The translations under genes were made by a program, and so were the position numbers. DNA of 64,000 bases from Artemia franciscana (lineage: Eukaryota; Arthropoda; Branchiopoda; Anostraca; Artemiidae): positions 46,150,214-46,214,213 of the forward strand of contig NC_088875.1 of assembly GCF_032884065.1 (NCBI RefSeq), given 5' to 3'. Position 1 is the first letter of the stretch. Every line of letters begins with the position of its first letter. Below the pieces are notes generated by a model. That model was not told where the DNA came from and did no database searches. It saw only the letters and a list, made by a program, of their open reading frames with translations. Positions 46,276 through 57,666 of this stretch are shown one piece after another.

Positions 46276-48139
46276 CTGGCGTGTCGGGTGGGGGAAATTT
46301 GTACTCAAGACTTTTTGCCCTACTATAGTTTAAAAAATGCCTTTTTGGTATTTTTGGTGAAAATATACCTTGTTTTTCGTGTGTTCACTGAAAAAAAAAA
46401 AAAAAAAAAATTGCCACCCTCTAGATTTGAAAAATATGTCCCTTTTACATTTTTGCGAATTGAAACCTTTGCACTTGTGAGGCTTACGAAATAATACAAG
46501 GTTCGAATTCCCTGTATGCACATAATGAATTAAAAAAAAAATGATCCGTTCAAAAACGGATTTTTTTAGGGAAGTTTACAAAAAAAAACTTCCAAACACA
46601 TCAAAAAGTTGTTTATATTCATTTTTGTTGTTATGTTTTCATGAGTCGGGCGAACATTTTTTGTGGGGCAGGGGGTTCAAACCCCCTACCCCTCTGGATA
46701 TAGTTTTAGTTCATACAATTCTGTTTACAACCTAATGATCGTTTGGTGGACCAGAATACACATATCCGTCAATGTACAAAAAGGGTGTTTAGTAGTAAAG
46801 CTAGGCCTCCTGCGTAGGCCTAGCTTTTTAATCAAGTAATGTTTTTTTCTTTTTTAGTTTATCTTATAGTTCGAAAAAAGGTATATTTAATTAATAAATA
46901 TACTTATAATAAATTAGCTCATAAAAATCGTAAAAATTATTTCATTTCAATTTGAACTGTATCAAGGTTTCAAAGCAGTTTAGTCAGTGACAGCAAATGA
47001 AAAATAATTGAATGCTTGTGCACAATTGAATGCGATAAAGGATTGAATAAAATGCCAATTAGAAAAGCGAAGAATTTATTAAGATACGTCTTATAAGCCA
47101 TCACTTCTGAACCCCCTTATTATTTGACGCTATATGCCTGCTTAGAGCGGACAATATGAAATGCGGCGACAGATGTGCCCACCAAACTATTTAACACCGA
47201 CTCTGATTAAAGGCAATCCTTTTAAGGACTTAAGTATCAACTAGATTTTCATTAGATCTCTAAGTATTTCAGTTCGTGAAACTGCTAAGGTCTATTGGTC
47301 ATGTAGAGCTCTTTTAAACTACTCTCTACTATATATGGAAAATAATTAAGTTTTTTTTCTTTTGCCTAAGGTAATGTCAACTTTGACTTTTCATTTGAAC
47401 AGATGGTCATGTTTAGTGTTGCAATTTTAGTTTTAGGGTAATGCACCGTGGCCGTCCAAAATCAAAGCATATGTAAATTTACCACGGTTTTTAGATGTAC
47501 CAATTATTGTAATTGAACTCGCTGTATTTCCCTTTAGATAGTAAGAATAGGAAGATAAAAGCATCGTTCGTCACCTTAGGTTGTTTTTCCATTTTTTTAC
47601 AATGGGTTCTTTTTTCACCAACATCTCCGGTTTATTCACATCTGAAAACTGCAAATTTTTTAGATTTTTCTTTTGATTTTTCAAAATTATAAGTTTGCAG
47701 GCCAACATCACATTTGTGTCATTACTACCTTGAGCCACTCTAGTATATCAAGCAGGGCTTTCAGTACTAATGGTTATCATAGTTTACCTCTGCCCAGGTG
47801 CCACGTTCTCATCGGCACTATCTTACTGGTTTAATGCCACCTAGTAGGAGGACTTTAATTTTTTATAAGCGGCTCTTTAAAAAAAGTATTGTTTTTGGAA
47901 AGTGCCCGTTTATGGCTTGCTAGTGATATCTACTTCAAATTTTCGAAATTAAATAGCGATAATGTTTGTATTTTCAGTTCTCTTTCTCCAGTGAAATTTG
48001 TATTTCAGTGTATATACACCTTAAATGGATATTTGAAAAAGAGCTGAAAAAGAATCTGTTTATGTGTGTGCAATCGACATTTCATTGGCGTTGAATTCCA
48101 TTATTCATTTCACAAGGTATTCTTTCTCTGTTGAGAAGT
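46276..48139. other. Intergenic DNA with one hairpin
   Basis: A 12-bp stem hairpin (AAAGCTAGGCCT / AGGCCTAGCTTT) lies at 46797..46827, and an A run at 46392-46410. No gene seen. A GGTTCGAATTCC string at 46500 resembles a tRNA B box but has no A box partner. Confidence 0.45.
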
Positions 48140-48665
48140 AGAATAAATCCTTTTCTCTGCGGTCTCTTACGGAGTTGGTATGGCAATGCGTCTGTAGGAA
48201 TGCGGCTAGATACCCAGCTTAGCAACTCTTCAGTGTTTGGAAAGGTATAAAACGAGGCTTAGTCCAGCTCTTTTCAATGCCATCCGAAACCGTTACTAAA
48301 AATATTCCTTCATTCTCATTGACGCCTGCCCTCTCTGTTACGCAGACAACATTCTTTTACTATTACATGATCTCCAAGTTCTCCAAAATACAGTTGATAT
48401 AGTCAGCTCTAGTCTCAATGAAATCGGGCTTCAGGTCACCTCCTCTAAAATTAAACATTTCGTCAACAGTTCGACTCAGTAACCTTCTGATACTATCAAT
48501 GTTGGCCCAGGAGCTGTTTCCGCATCGTCTTCTTTGAAATATCTTGGTCCTCCCTTTCGCTCAAACGTAAAGATACTAAAATACTTATTATCTCAGCATT
48601 GAAAAAAAAAGCTTAGAAAATCCTATGGCTACTTGCTCGAGTTAAAGACCAGTTTCTCAAAATAA
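48140..48665 (+). mobile_element. LINE reverse transcriptase fragment
   Basis: Across frames the translation gives LLRSWYGNASVGMRL, then KGIKRG...LFNAI, CPLCYADNILLLLHDLQVLQ, VDIVSSSLNEIGLQVTSSK and SSLKYLG. These match RT motifs around YADD (here YADN) and the KYLG thumb block. Frameshifts separate the pieces. It differs from the LINE at 20.6-24.8 kb. Confidence 0.8.
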
Positions 48666-50390
48666 CCCTGGCCAGACCTAACGATCCTTCTTTTTGGTTC
48701 TATTAAGAAATTTTCCCGCACTATCTGAGCGGAAGAAAATGAAATCTCTATTCTTCCGTTTTTGCAAATATCTTCTGCAATTGCGGCTTTAGACTTGCAA
48801 TCGGTATGTTTCGAGTAGATATTTTTTGACATTTTTGATATTTCTTCAAAATTGGACCAGCTTGTGGACTGGTTCCGTAAGTGCTGAGAAAATATTGTCG
48901 ATTTTTCACTCAACTGTATAGCTAAATTGTGCTGTCTGAGCTGAATTGTGCTGTCTGTGCTGTGCTGTCTGAGTAGCTGAGATGTTATTATCATGTAAGT
49001 TTTCCCTGTTAGTGTTTTCATTTCCCTGTATTTGTTTACTCCTCTGAGTGCATTTCATGCTTGCACAGAGGGTGACATAAATTGTTATGACTCCCATTAT
49101 TTGTGTAGCCCTGGGTGAGTTCTTTCCGCACTATAATGATTATAGCCAACTGTCTGCTACAGTCCAATGGAAGGGGTCTTAGCTGTCCTAATAGATTACG
49201 AGCTTGCCCTCTGTTTAGTATTTTGAATTAGTGAAATTAAGGAAAGAATAGTGGTGATGATGAACTGATACTGAGGACCTCCTAGAAATCTCCTAGATAA
49301 GTTGTGTCAACAGGCAGTTTTGTTTTAAAAGGTGTAGAGACCCGTAAATAAAAAAAATTTATTTGTTTGCATCAGTCCCTATTTTAAGTTTCATTGTGTC
49401 AGTTTTTGTTTATGACTTAAACAGCTTTGAAATACGCATATATAGTAGTTTTTTTTTCATTACGATTTCAAGAGAAATCACTTTCACCGGTGACGGGACC
49501 ATAGGAGTACTGTCTAATGCGTTTCAATACAAATCCATAATTGAGTGTCAATAATTATTTTTCTTTGGTAGTGTTCGAAAACCTCTTTTTTAACTAAAAA
49601 TGGTCCGTAATATTCACATTTTTAGAACAAAAATTTATTCCTCTTAAAAACAAGTTACGACTAGTAGGGATATACGCAGGGGGTTCCCTGAAATGAATAT
49701 TTCTTGAATCTCTGGGTGCTAAAAACATTGCGTAGGCTACACACCTGAAACATGGTCTAATTCCAGCCCTCTGGGAATCTCACAACTTTGTTTTTATTTC
49801 TCCCATAACATTTCTTATAAAACTTGGCTTGTTTCTGTTTCTTCGTCAAATTTCATCCCCGTCCGTGCGGCACCACTTCCTTGAATTAAATCCATGTCCA
49901 TGTGCCTCCCTGGGTTAATGCATTTTGAAGTTCCCTAGCTATAGCTAAACAAATGATGAAGATGATGATGAAAATAAAATTACCAAAGGCAACCATATAT
50001 TTTGGTGACGTTCAAAAGAAAGACAGATGGTATTAGATCCTCATTACCATGCTCGAATAAGCTCCCTCATGCACTTGATAGCTGTTGACTTTTTCGAAAT
50101 GCGTCAATTTCATATCCGTGACGATCATACTCTTGATTTCGAACGGGAGATATACATGAGAGATGTCTATAAAATTCAGATTAAATTTTGGGTCAGGGAA
50201 TAATTTGCTTTTTTAACTACCTTCGGATTCTTCTTATTTGCGTGCTTGTTGATTCACTGCCCTTTAGAATTTCATGGAGAGATATGGCTGAGACCTCTAT
50301 GATTAATGAAAAATTTTAAAAACTTGCGCAAGGAAATGCATTGAAAATTCTTCTTGTGGTCCAATTAAGAGCATTGGTCCTGGCTTTAAC
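48666..50390. other. Intergenic DNA
   Basis: A small minisatellite 'gctgaattgtgctgtctg(a/t)' lies at 48919-48980. No gene recognised. The open frame on the - strand at 48629-49021 overlaps the LINE fragment and resembles no family I know. Confidence 0.45.
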
Positions 50391-50394
50391 TCAA

Positions 50395-50585
50395 ACCCCG
50401 TTTAGCTCAATTCCCGTGTAACTCAACCCCATGCGACTCAACATCCATTTAACTAAACCTCCCTGCAACTAAACCATTGTTTAATTAAACCCAAACTCAA
50501 CTGTCATTCAGCTCAACTCTTATTTAGTTCAACCCTTTTTAACTCAGCTCTCATGCAGCTCAACCCCCACTCAATTCTACCCCTG
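50395..50585. repeat. Degenerate 15-16-bp minisatellite (aactcaacccc)
   Basis: About 12-13 degenerate units of the form 'tttaactcaacccccat' follow each other. An inverted single copy ('gggtttaatggggtttagttgaacc') closes the tract at about 50589-50614. Confidence 0.8.
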
Positions 50586-50619
50586 CAACAGGGTTTAATG
50601 GGGTTTAGTTGAACCAGGT

Positions 50620-52448
50620 TATTTCACATGTTTTGCCAGTTGTTTTCATTTTTCTGAATTTACTCCCCCTCCCCCCAAAATTGAAGTTCTACGCTTATGC
50701 TTGACAGTGTCCACATAAAATTAAAAATTGCCACAATAAAGAGGTGCAAAATCTTATGATACTTTAAAAATCTATTTTTTGAGCATACTAATTGCTCTAA
50801 TGAGAATTGCTGGTATAAAATGGGATTTGGAATTAATGTCTACTGACCCTGCTTATTGGAATATATTCTAAAAATGAGATTTTTTCTAGATTTGCACTTA
50901 GGTCAAATTCTAGCTCTTGACCCCTAAAGTCACTCCTCGAAGTAACTCCTCTGTCTTAAATCTAGCTTAGGTCCTAATTATCCCCTGTTTAATATCATGT
51001 AAGTCCTTGACCATGAAGGACCATTATTAAGCGTCGTTCTGACCATATACGACGGAAACTAGAATCATTTGAATCACATACTTGAGTCGTTTCAAATTTC
51101 CGCTGCGAATTACCGCATTCAATGTAGTATGTTTTTGGAATAGACAAGATTTGCAGGCCGATGGTAAGCCAATTACATTTTGATTCGTATGCCGATACCG
51201 ATGTAAAGCCTCCTACGTTGATGATAATGATTCTCAAAAATTGAAGTTAGGCCGCTAACGAAATTCACAGCACTCATAATTAAATTTCAGAAAAAGGCGA
51301 CAATCTTGTAGCTTAGTACGAAAACCACACAACGATTGCGAATTTCCCATTCAGTGCAAACCAAGCTTAACAGGAACTTATTTGAATAGGATATTAAACC
51401 AATGCAGGTGTCTGTGTGAAATTAACAACCCTTTCAACAGTTTTTAGTGTCAAAACTTATCCATTAAATAGGTTTAAAGCGTTCAACAGACAACCCCTGC
51501 TGATCGTCTTTGAGTGGCCAGGCGCCACCGCGTCGGAGTATGTACCCCCAAAACCCCAGGTGAGGTGCAAACATTTGCCTAAATTGTTAAAGAATTGATC
51601 AGATAACGGGTACAAGACCAATTGACGGTACCACAAAGTCGCTCCTTTTTCGCGTTACAACCCAATTAATCAGACAACCCTAAACTAACGACTATATACC
51701 ACAGTTGGTAAGTGGAAAGATTATATCTATAACTTTGATTTTGACTCCAATAAGTTTCACAGGTCGATTGCTGGTCGGCTTATATTTTACAAGTCAACGC
51801 TAAAAGCCATTCTCCATTTGGCACTTCCCTCAAAAATGGAAAAGTGCGAATTTCTTTTTAAATAGACACAACAGATAGGCATCGATTTTTCGGTTTGACG
51901 GATTAGCAAAAAAAATAACTAAAAAGCTTCACATTTCCCCAATTTTTTTGAAAAATATAATATTGAGAAATGATGAGCTCTGTAAAATGTGCGTCACGTC
52001 AATTCACAAGACTTTAGGGGAGGGACAATTTTTTTTTTACATCTAAGAGGGGTGCGAATTTGTCATTTTTTCAACTTTCAACTTTCCTCTTATTGGTGAC
52101 ACTGGCTTGTATTTTTGCAAAAAATGTCCCTCTAGCCCTTGTTTCTGCTAAATCTATAGTTTGACTTAGTTATTACATCTATTTTACAGCCTTTATACGG
52201 AGCCAAGATATCAACTATTGGTATGTTTATTTGCTCTTTGTAAAAAGCACCAAAGAACTTTCTTGGGACAACAATAAAAACCTAAAAAATAAGCAAGTTA
52301 AATGCTTAACTAACCAATTAATGCTAATTTAATGTAATTAAATGCTAGAAAGTTAATTACATGCATTGGCAATTAATGTAAAACTTTCGACTTGTTCCGC
52401 CACACCACACCCTTTCAGACTACGCATGACACACTTGCTGCTATACGT
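50620..52448. other. Intergenic DNA
   Basis: No gene or clear repeat recognised. Confidence 0.4.
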
Positions 52449-52569
52449 CACCGGTGGATCCAAATTGACCGCTGTCAATTTTGTCGCATTTGCCCCCCCC
52501 CCTAAGATTTTGCTCATTGGCACCCTGGTCACATTGGACCCCCAAAATTTTGCTCTAGATCCGCCCCTG
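52449..52569. mobile_element. Probable small hAT-type MITE
   Basis: One end is CACCGGTGGATCC and the other, on the complement, CAGGGGCGGATCT. The 121-bp inside is C-rich in its centre. The flanking 8-mers (CTATACGT / CTTATGTG) do not match well, so this is less certain than the other MITEs. Confidence 0.5.
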
Positions 52570-52869
52570 CTTATGTGTGGCACACTGCAGATAAACTTGG
52601 CATGCGCCACCAAGTGTAACTGATTTTTAAAGGACTAAAGCCTATCGCAATTGATTTTTTAATTTAAATTCAAAATTGAACATTAAAAATCAACAATCGA
52701 ATTAATTCAAATTCTTTTCCATTTATGAACTCTACTCATAATTAAAAAGGCGAAGTGATAAGAACCAAAGCATTTAATTCTGAAATTAAAAAAAAATTAA
52801 ATGCGTAAGGTTTATCTGTATTCTTTATTCTGTTTTTGTGTCATTGTAAACGGTTTTTTTTTTTCCAAC

Positions 52870-53250
52870 GCGTACCACAACACGCTTTGAAGTACTCCAT
52901 CGAGTTGACAGCCAAAATTATTCATAACCTGCAAAAGTCATACATGTGTAAAAAAAACCTTGTTATTTAATAGAATTGGATGTAATTAGCATACTGTATC
53001 AAGCCTTGTTGACAATAATGAATTATGCAGTGTTGTCATCAAACAACTTAATTCCGCAAAACTGGTCGTTAGTGACAGCAGAACCCTTTGAATTATTCCA
53101 TCGAGTTAAAGAATAATTTTTTTTTATAGCCTGCCAAATCAAGCTATGCATAAAATAAAAACTTTGTAGGCTAATGAACATGCTATCAAGATTTAGCGAC
53201 AATAATGAATTATACAGTGTTGTCATTAAACAGTTTCCTGTCAGATGCAG
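52870..53250. repeat. Two diverged tandem copies of about 200 bp
   Basis: 'ccatcgagtt' at 52897 and 53098, and 'gacaataatgaattat.cagt' at 53011 and 53208, give a 197-201-bp period with the same order of motifs between them. Confidence 0.75.
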
Positions 53251-53446
53251 GTGTGAAGTCAATCGATCTAGCAATGGCTTATCCCAGGTGTCACTGATTT
53301 GTGTTAAAATTTTCTTTGTATGCATTTAGAATTATCTTGGAATGTTTTCTCACTCGAGAAGTTCCGTTTCGCCGACTGCAGCTGCAGATTCTTCGATCCG
53401 AAACCAAGGGTAACTGTCACTGCTTTCAGAAAACCAGACGGCACAG

Positions 53447-54610
53447 GTGCATGTTTAAAAATGATCGGGTCAGCGTCTTCTCTGAGAAGTTAATAAGCTA
53501 TGAATTATTGCTCTAATTATTTGGTTGCTCATTTGACTGAATCGAAACATTGAGACGTGGTGTAATATTTACAATTTTATTTTACATTCGCCAATTTTGA
53601 AGGAATAACTTCAGCTTCCGTAACAAGACAGTAGAAATGGAGGTACTTATGTAGGCATAGTATAAGTACCACACTTAAGAAGTGAAGTTAGGTTAATCAT
53701 AATGTAATATACTAAAATATCATGAATATATAAAAGCCTTGTAAACAAAATTGCGGAAACTAAAACAGAGAATTATGGAAAACAGGATCAGCGTCTTCTC
53801 TGAGAAGTTAATAAGCTATGAATTATTGCTCTAATTATTTGGTTGCTCATTTGACTGAATCGAAACATTGAGACATGGTTTAATATTTACAATTTTATTT
53901 TACATTTGCCAATTTTGAAGGAATAACTTCAGCTTCCGTAACAAGACAGTAGAAATGGAGGTACTTGTGTAGGCATAGTACAAGGACCACACTTAAGAAG
54001 TGAAGTTAGGTTAATCATAATGTAATATACCAAAATATCATGAATATATAATACCCTGTAAACAAAATTGTAGAAACTAAAACTGAGAACTATGGAAAAA
54101 AGGCCTTAAAAATGAATGATTAGAATGAATGTTTAAAAGTGCATGTTTAAATATGATCGGGTCAGCGTCTTTTCCGAGAAGTTAATAAGCTATGAATTGT
54201 TGCTCTAATTACTTGGTTTCTCATTCGACTGAATCGGAACATTGAGACGTGGTTTAATATTTACAATTCTATATTACATTCGCCAATTTTGAAGGAATAA
54301 CTTTAGCTTCCGTTACAAGACAGTAGAAATGGAGGTACTCATGTAGGCATATTGTAGGGACCACACTTAGGAAGTGACGTTTGGTTAATCGTAACGTAAT
54401 ATACCAAAATATGATGACTATATAAATGCCTTGTAAACAAAATTGTGGAAACTAAAACAGAGAATCATGGATAAACAGAGATAAAACAGAAAATCATAAA
54501 ACAGAATGATCTTGTTTATATAAAACCTTGTAAACAAAATTGTGGAAACTACAACAGAGAATTTTGGAAAGCAGGCCACCCAGAACGCATTATATTAGAC
54601 ACCTAACCAA
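53447..54610. repeat. Tandem repeat of about 320-370 bp, three units
   Basis: The anchor 'agcgtctt(c/t)tc(t/c)gagaagtt' starts at 53472, 53790 and 54164. Each unit carries 'gaattattgctctaatta', 'ccaattttgaaggaataac', 'agacagtagaaatggaggta' and 'ccttgtaaacaaaattg'. The end of the third unit is partly repeated again to about 54610. A relative lies at 30710..30875. Confidence 0.9.
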
Positions 54611-54692
54611 CTCTATATATTAAGTATCCAATTACTTATGCCTGCATAGTGGTTTAACTCACTCAGGCTAAGCTGATTATCTCCGAGGGCAT

Positions 54693-55060
54693 ACAGAGAA
54701 ACCAGTTTTGATTCTTATGTATTTTACGAGAAACAGTCGAGAACTTGTATCACCAACATGAGACATTACCCGTTTTTCACGGTGTTAATACCAGACAATT
54801 AGCTTCGGTGTGGTGGAAAAATACATTGTATCTATATTTTAATTAAATATTTAGTTGATTTTTTGGTCAGGTTAGGTTAGTTTTTGTTACATATTTAATA
54901 TAATGTGCTCTGGGTGGCCCCCCTTCCATAATTATTTGATGTAGTTTTCACAGCCGAGGCTAATTGTCTTGTATTAACACTGTGAAAAACGGGTAATGTC
55001 TCATGTTCGCGCTACAAGTTTTCGAGTGTGTTTCTCGTATAATACATAAGTAGCAATCCC
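54693..55060. repeat. Inverted repeat, arms of about 100 bp
   Basis: 'gagacattacccgtttttcac' (near 54760) and its complement 'gtgaaaaacgggtaatgtct' (near 54984) anchor arms of about 54700-54805 and 54955-55055. The loop contains an inverse of the 'ccacccagagcacattatatta' phrase seen at 54577. Confidence 0.85.
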
Positions 55061-55284
55061 GGTTATTGGGCCAATTATTCCCTCCTTATTTAATCATTCC
55101 TTTATATGTTTCTGACATCAATATATAATTTTTAAAAATTAGAGAAAACTAGGAACTCCATTAAAAAAAATACATTTATATGAGATTTTTGGTAATAGTG
55201 GGCACAAAAAAAAAGAAAAAAAAAGAAAAAAGGACTGAGAGAAAATAAGAAAAACATGAGTCAAAACATATAATACCAAAATGG

Positions 55285-55554
55285 CAGCCGCATAATTTGC
55301 TATGTTAGAGGGGGCAACTGCCCCTCAAGACCCCAGTTTTCCTCCCCCAGCTGAAACTAATTTTTTGTGAAAAATCTTGTCAAAACTAAGATAAGCCTGT
55401 ATAATTTAAGCATCCAGAGAAACAGGTCAGTTTTTTTTAGTATGTCTTTGCCATTATGGTGCTATATGATTCATTTATCATTTTCACTGTCATTTTTACT
55501 TGATTTGGGAAAATTGGACCCCCCCCCCAAGATTTTGACGGAATTACGCCACTG
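55285..55554. mobile_element. hAT-type MITE, relative of the one at 45.5 kb
   Basis: Ends are CAGCCGCATAATTTGC and, on the complement, CAGTGGCGTAATTCC. The interior follows the 45516..45812 element ('aaaatcttgtcaaaa.taagata', 'catccagagaaacaggtcag', 'tttgacggaattacgccact'). Flanks CCAAAATG and CCAAATAA are similar but not identical. Confidence 0.75.
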
Positions 55555-55562
55555 CCAAATAA

Positions 55563-57514
55563 CTTAACGCGGTGTAGGTATCCTTTGAAGGTTTAGTTGA
55601 ACCTAAAACGAACCAAATAAAACAAAGAATAAAACAACCAAAAGAAACCCGGGACCTCTGAATTTTTCGAAATTTTTTTCATTCGTAGGGGTGGAAGACT
55701 TTCTGAGAAATGGGCTTCTATGAGGCTTAGGAAAAATTTATTGGGTTCGAGGCCTTCCAATTTACATTAATTTCAAAGCGAAGGCACAAATCTTGTCTTC
55801 TTCCTCCCAAAATTTCCATTTAAAACTTTTTATTCCAAACAATGGTTGGATAGTTTTCCTCACCAGACATTAATCCCTGATACCCTTTCATGACAAATTT
55901 CTAGTACGGGCCCCATGTTGACTTGAATCGCCTCTGGAATTCTGGTCATTTTGGGCACATAGTCACGATTTACTTAAGCTAAAAAAATATTAAATTCACT
56001 TTTAATCAATAACATATAACCACATTCAGCTAAAAATTGTCTTCTATGTGACTAAAATTTATAAGGAAATCTTTCCCCTTCTTGTTAGAATTTCCCTGGA
56101 ATCAAGCAGTTCTTGAGACTTAGGTAGCAACGAGATATTGATCCAGTTGCTGTCATGGGAACTTCCAGCTCTCTTAAAGATCTAGATAGGCAAAATCAAA
56201 TATGATGACAGCAGAATAAAAATATGCCAATCTATTAATAAGCTACTTTATCTATCGATGGAGTTTTATTAAATAAATTGAACCAAAAATTGTTTACAAA
56301 CCAATCATGGTAAAGAGTAAACCGCGGCCCATTGGAGCCAACAAGTTTAAATACGCATTAAAAAAAAAATTATCTGGAGATAAAAATCGTCATTTGAAGG
56401 TTATTCAGGGACGGTCATAATAAAATCATAATAAAACATATTTAAAGGGAGTTTTGAACATAGCCAGAAATCCATCAAAAATGGCGTCGGATAGGATTGA
56501 AAATAAACTTGGTCGTAAACCCTCTGCAGGTGAATTATAATCCCCTACATTTAAAAACATAATAATATTGGGAAGAAACACCTAATATATTGCCCTTTTT
56601 AAGTGCCGAAAAAGATCAGACAAAATGGTGATAACGTGATAACTACCATTTTGTGCCACAAAACGTCGCTTTTTACTCAAGGAGAATCAAAATGCAAAGA
56701 AACGAAAATCTTAAGATAGTCGATGATTTTTCATGATTTCAATAATTTCATTTTTCCAGTGAGTTTTGAAACCCTAAACATGAGTTTTTGAGCCCCCTTC
56801 CATCTTGAAAAAACAGTTTTACAGTATGCGGATCAAACTCTACAGTACGAAGTGAATACCGCTGTGAGCTCTCTGTTTATTCGTAAATCATCGGCTGAAA
56901 CATAAATGATGCAGTGACTACCAAGGTTGTTGATGAATCACCTGAAGATGATTATCTTTGTAATCAACAAAAATCGTCCCACAGCCAAGTGTCTCATTTT
57001 GCCATAAAATAACAAATTTTAAACAAAAAGTGTCAAAACGTCGGGGAATTCAAATTCTAAGATAACTAGTCGATTTGTCATGGTCTATAAACTTCAACTG
57101 GACATTTTGAGCCCTTGGATCTTGACAGAGAAGAAAAATCGCTCTTTTGTATCGTTAGAATGCACCTTTTTATTAATTTCTATGTTTTTTTTTCTCTGCC
57201 AAGGCTAATAGGCTATGGCAAAACCGTAGATACATATATTATTTGATCATTTGAAAACTACCACCTCTGTCTTTTTGTCTTTTATACGTCCGTCTAAATT
57301 ATTAAAGGTCTACAATCTCTCCTTCCCAGCCCCCTTGATACACAAAAACTAGAAAGTACGTCTTAAAAAGATACCTAATACAAAAATGTTATATTTATTA
57401 GTTTTTCTTTTCATGAAAATAATTGAATTCTTTATTTGCAAATCCTCAAAGATACTAGTTGTAACATATCCCTCAGACCCTTTTGTTATGTGACAAAGTT
57501 GCACATATCTTGTA
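55563..57514. other. Intergenic DNA
   Basis: No gene or clear repeat recognised. Confidence 0.4.
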
Positions 57515-57658
57515 CAGGGGTGAATCTCCAGTATTTTTTATTGGGGGGCAAGAGGGGCCCATATCTGGGTAGTCAAGGGGCATGGGATATATAATATTTT
57601 TATCCACATTATTAGGGGCACCCCCACCATCCCTTCCCCCCCCCAAACGACGCCCCTG
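57515..57658. mobile_element. 144-bp MITE with exact target duplication
   Basis: Starts CAGGGGTGAA and ends ...ACGCCCCTG. The 8-bp flank ATCTTGTA is exact on both sides (57507..57514 and 57659..57666). hAT-type ends, no coding capacity. Confidence 0.9.
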
Positions 57659-57666
57659 ATCTTGTA

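Noticed and set aside
46498-46512. tRNA gene suggested by a GGTTCGAATTCC B-box-like string
   Set aside because: No A box at the right distance and no cloverleaf can be folded around it.
46797-46827. Rho-independent terminator (hairpin followed by T run)
   Set aside because: The DNA is eukaryotic and no transcription unit ends there; reported only as a hairpin.
48629-49021. 130-codon minus-strand frame
   Set aside because: Overlaps the LINE fragment on the + strand and a small minisatellite; no recognisable domain.
50395-50615. Interstitial telomere repeat
   Set aside because: The unit is 15-16 bp and degenerate, not TTAGG or TTAGGG.
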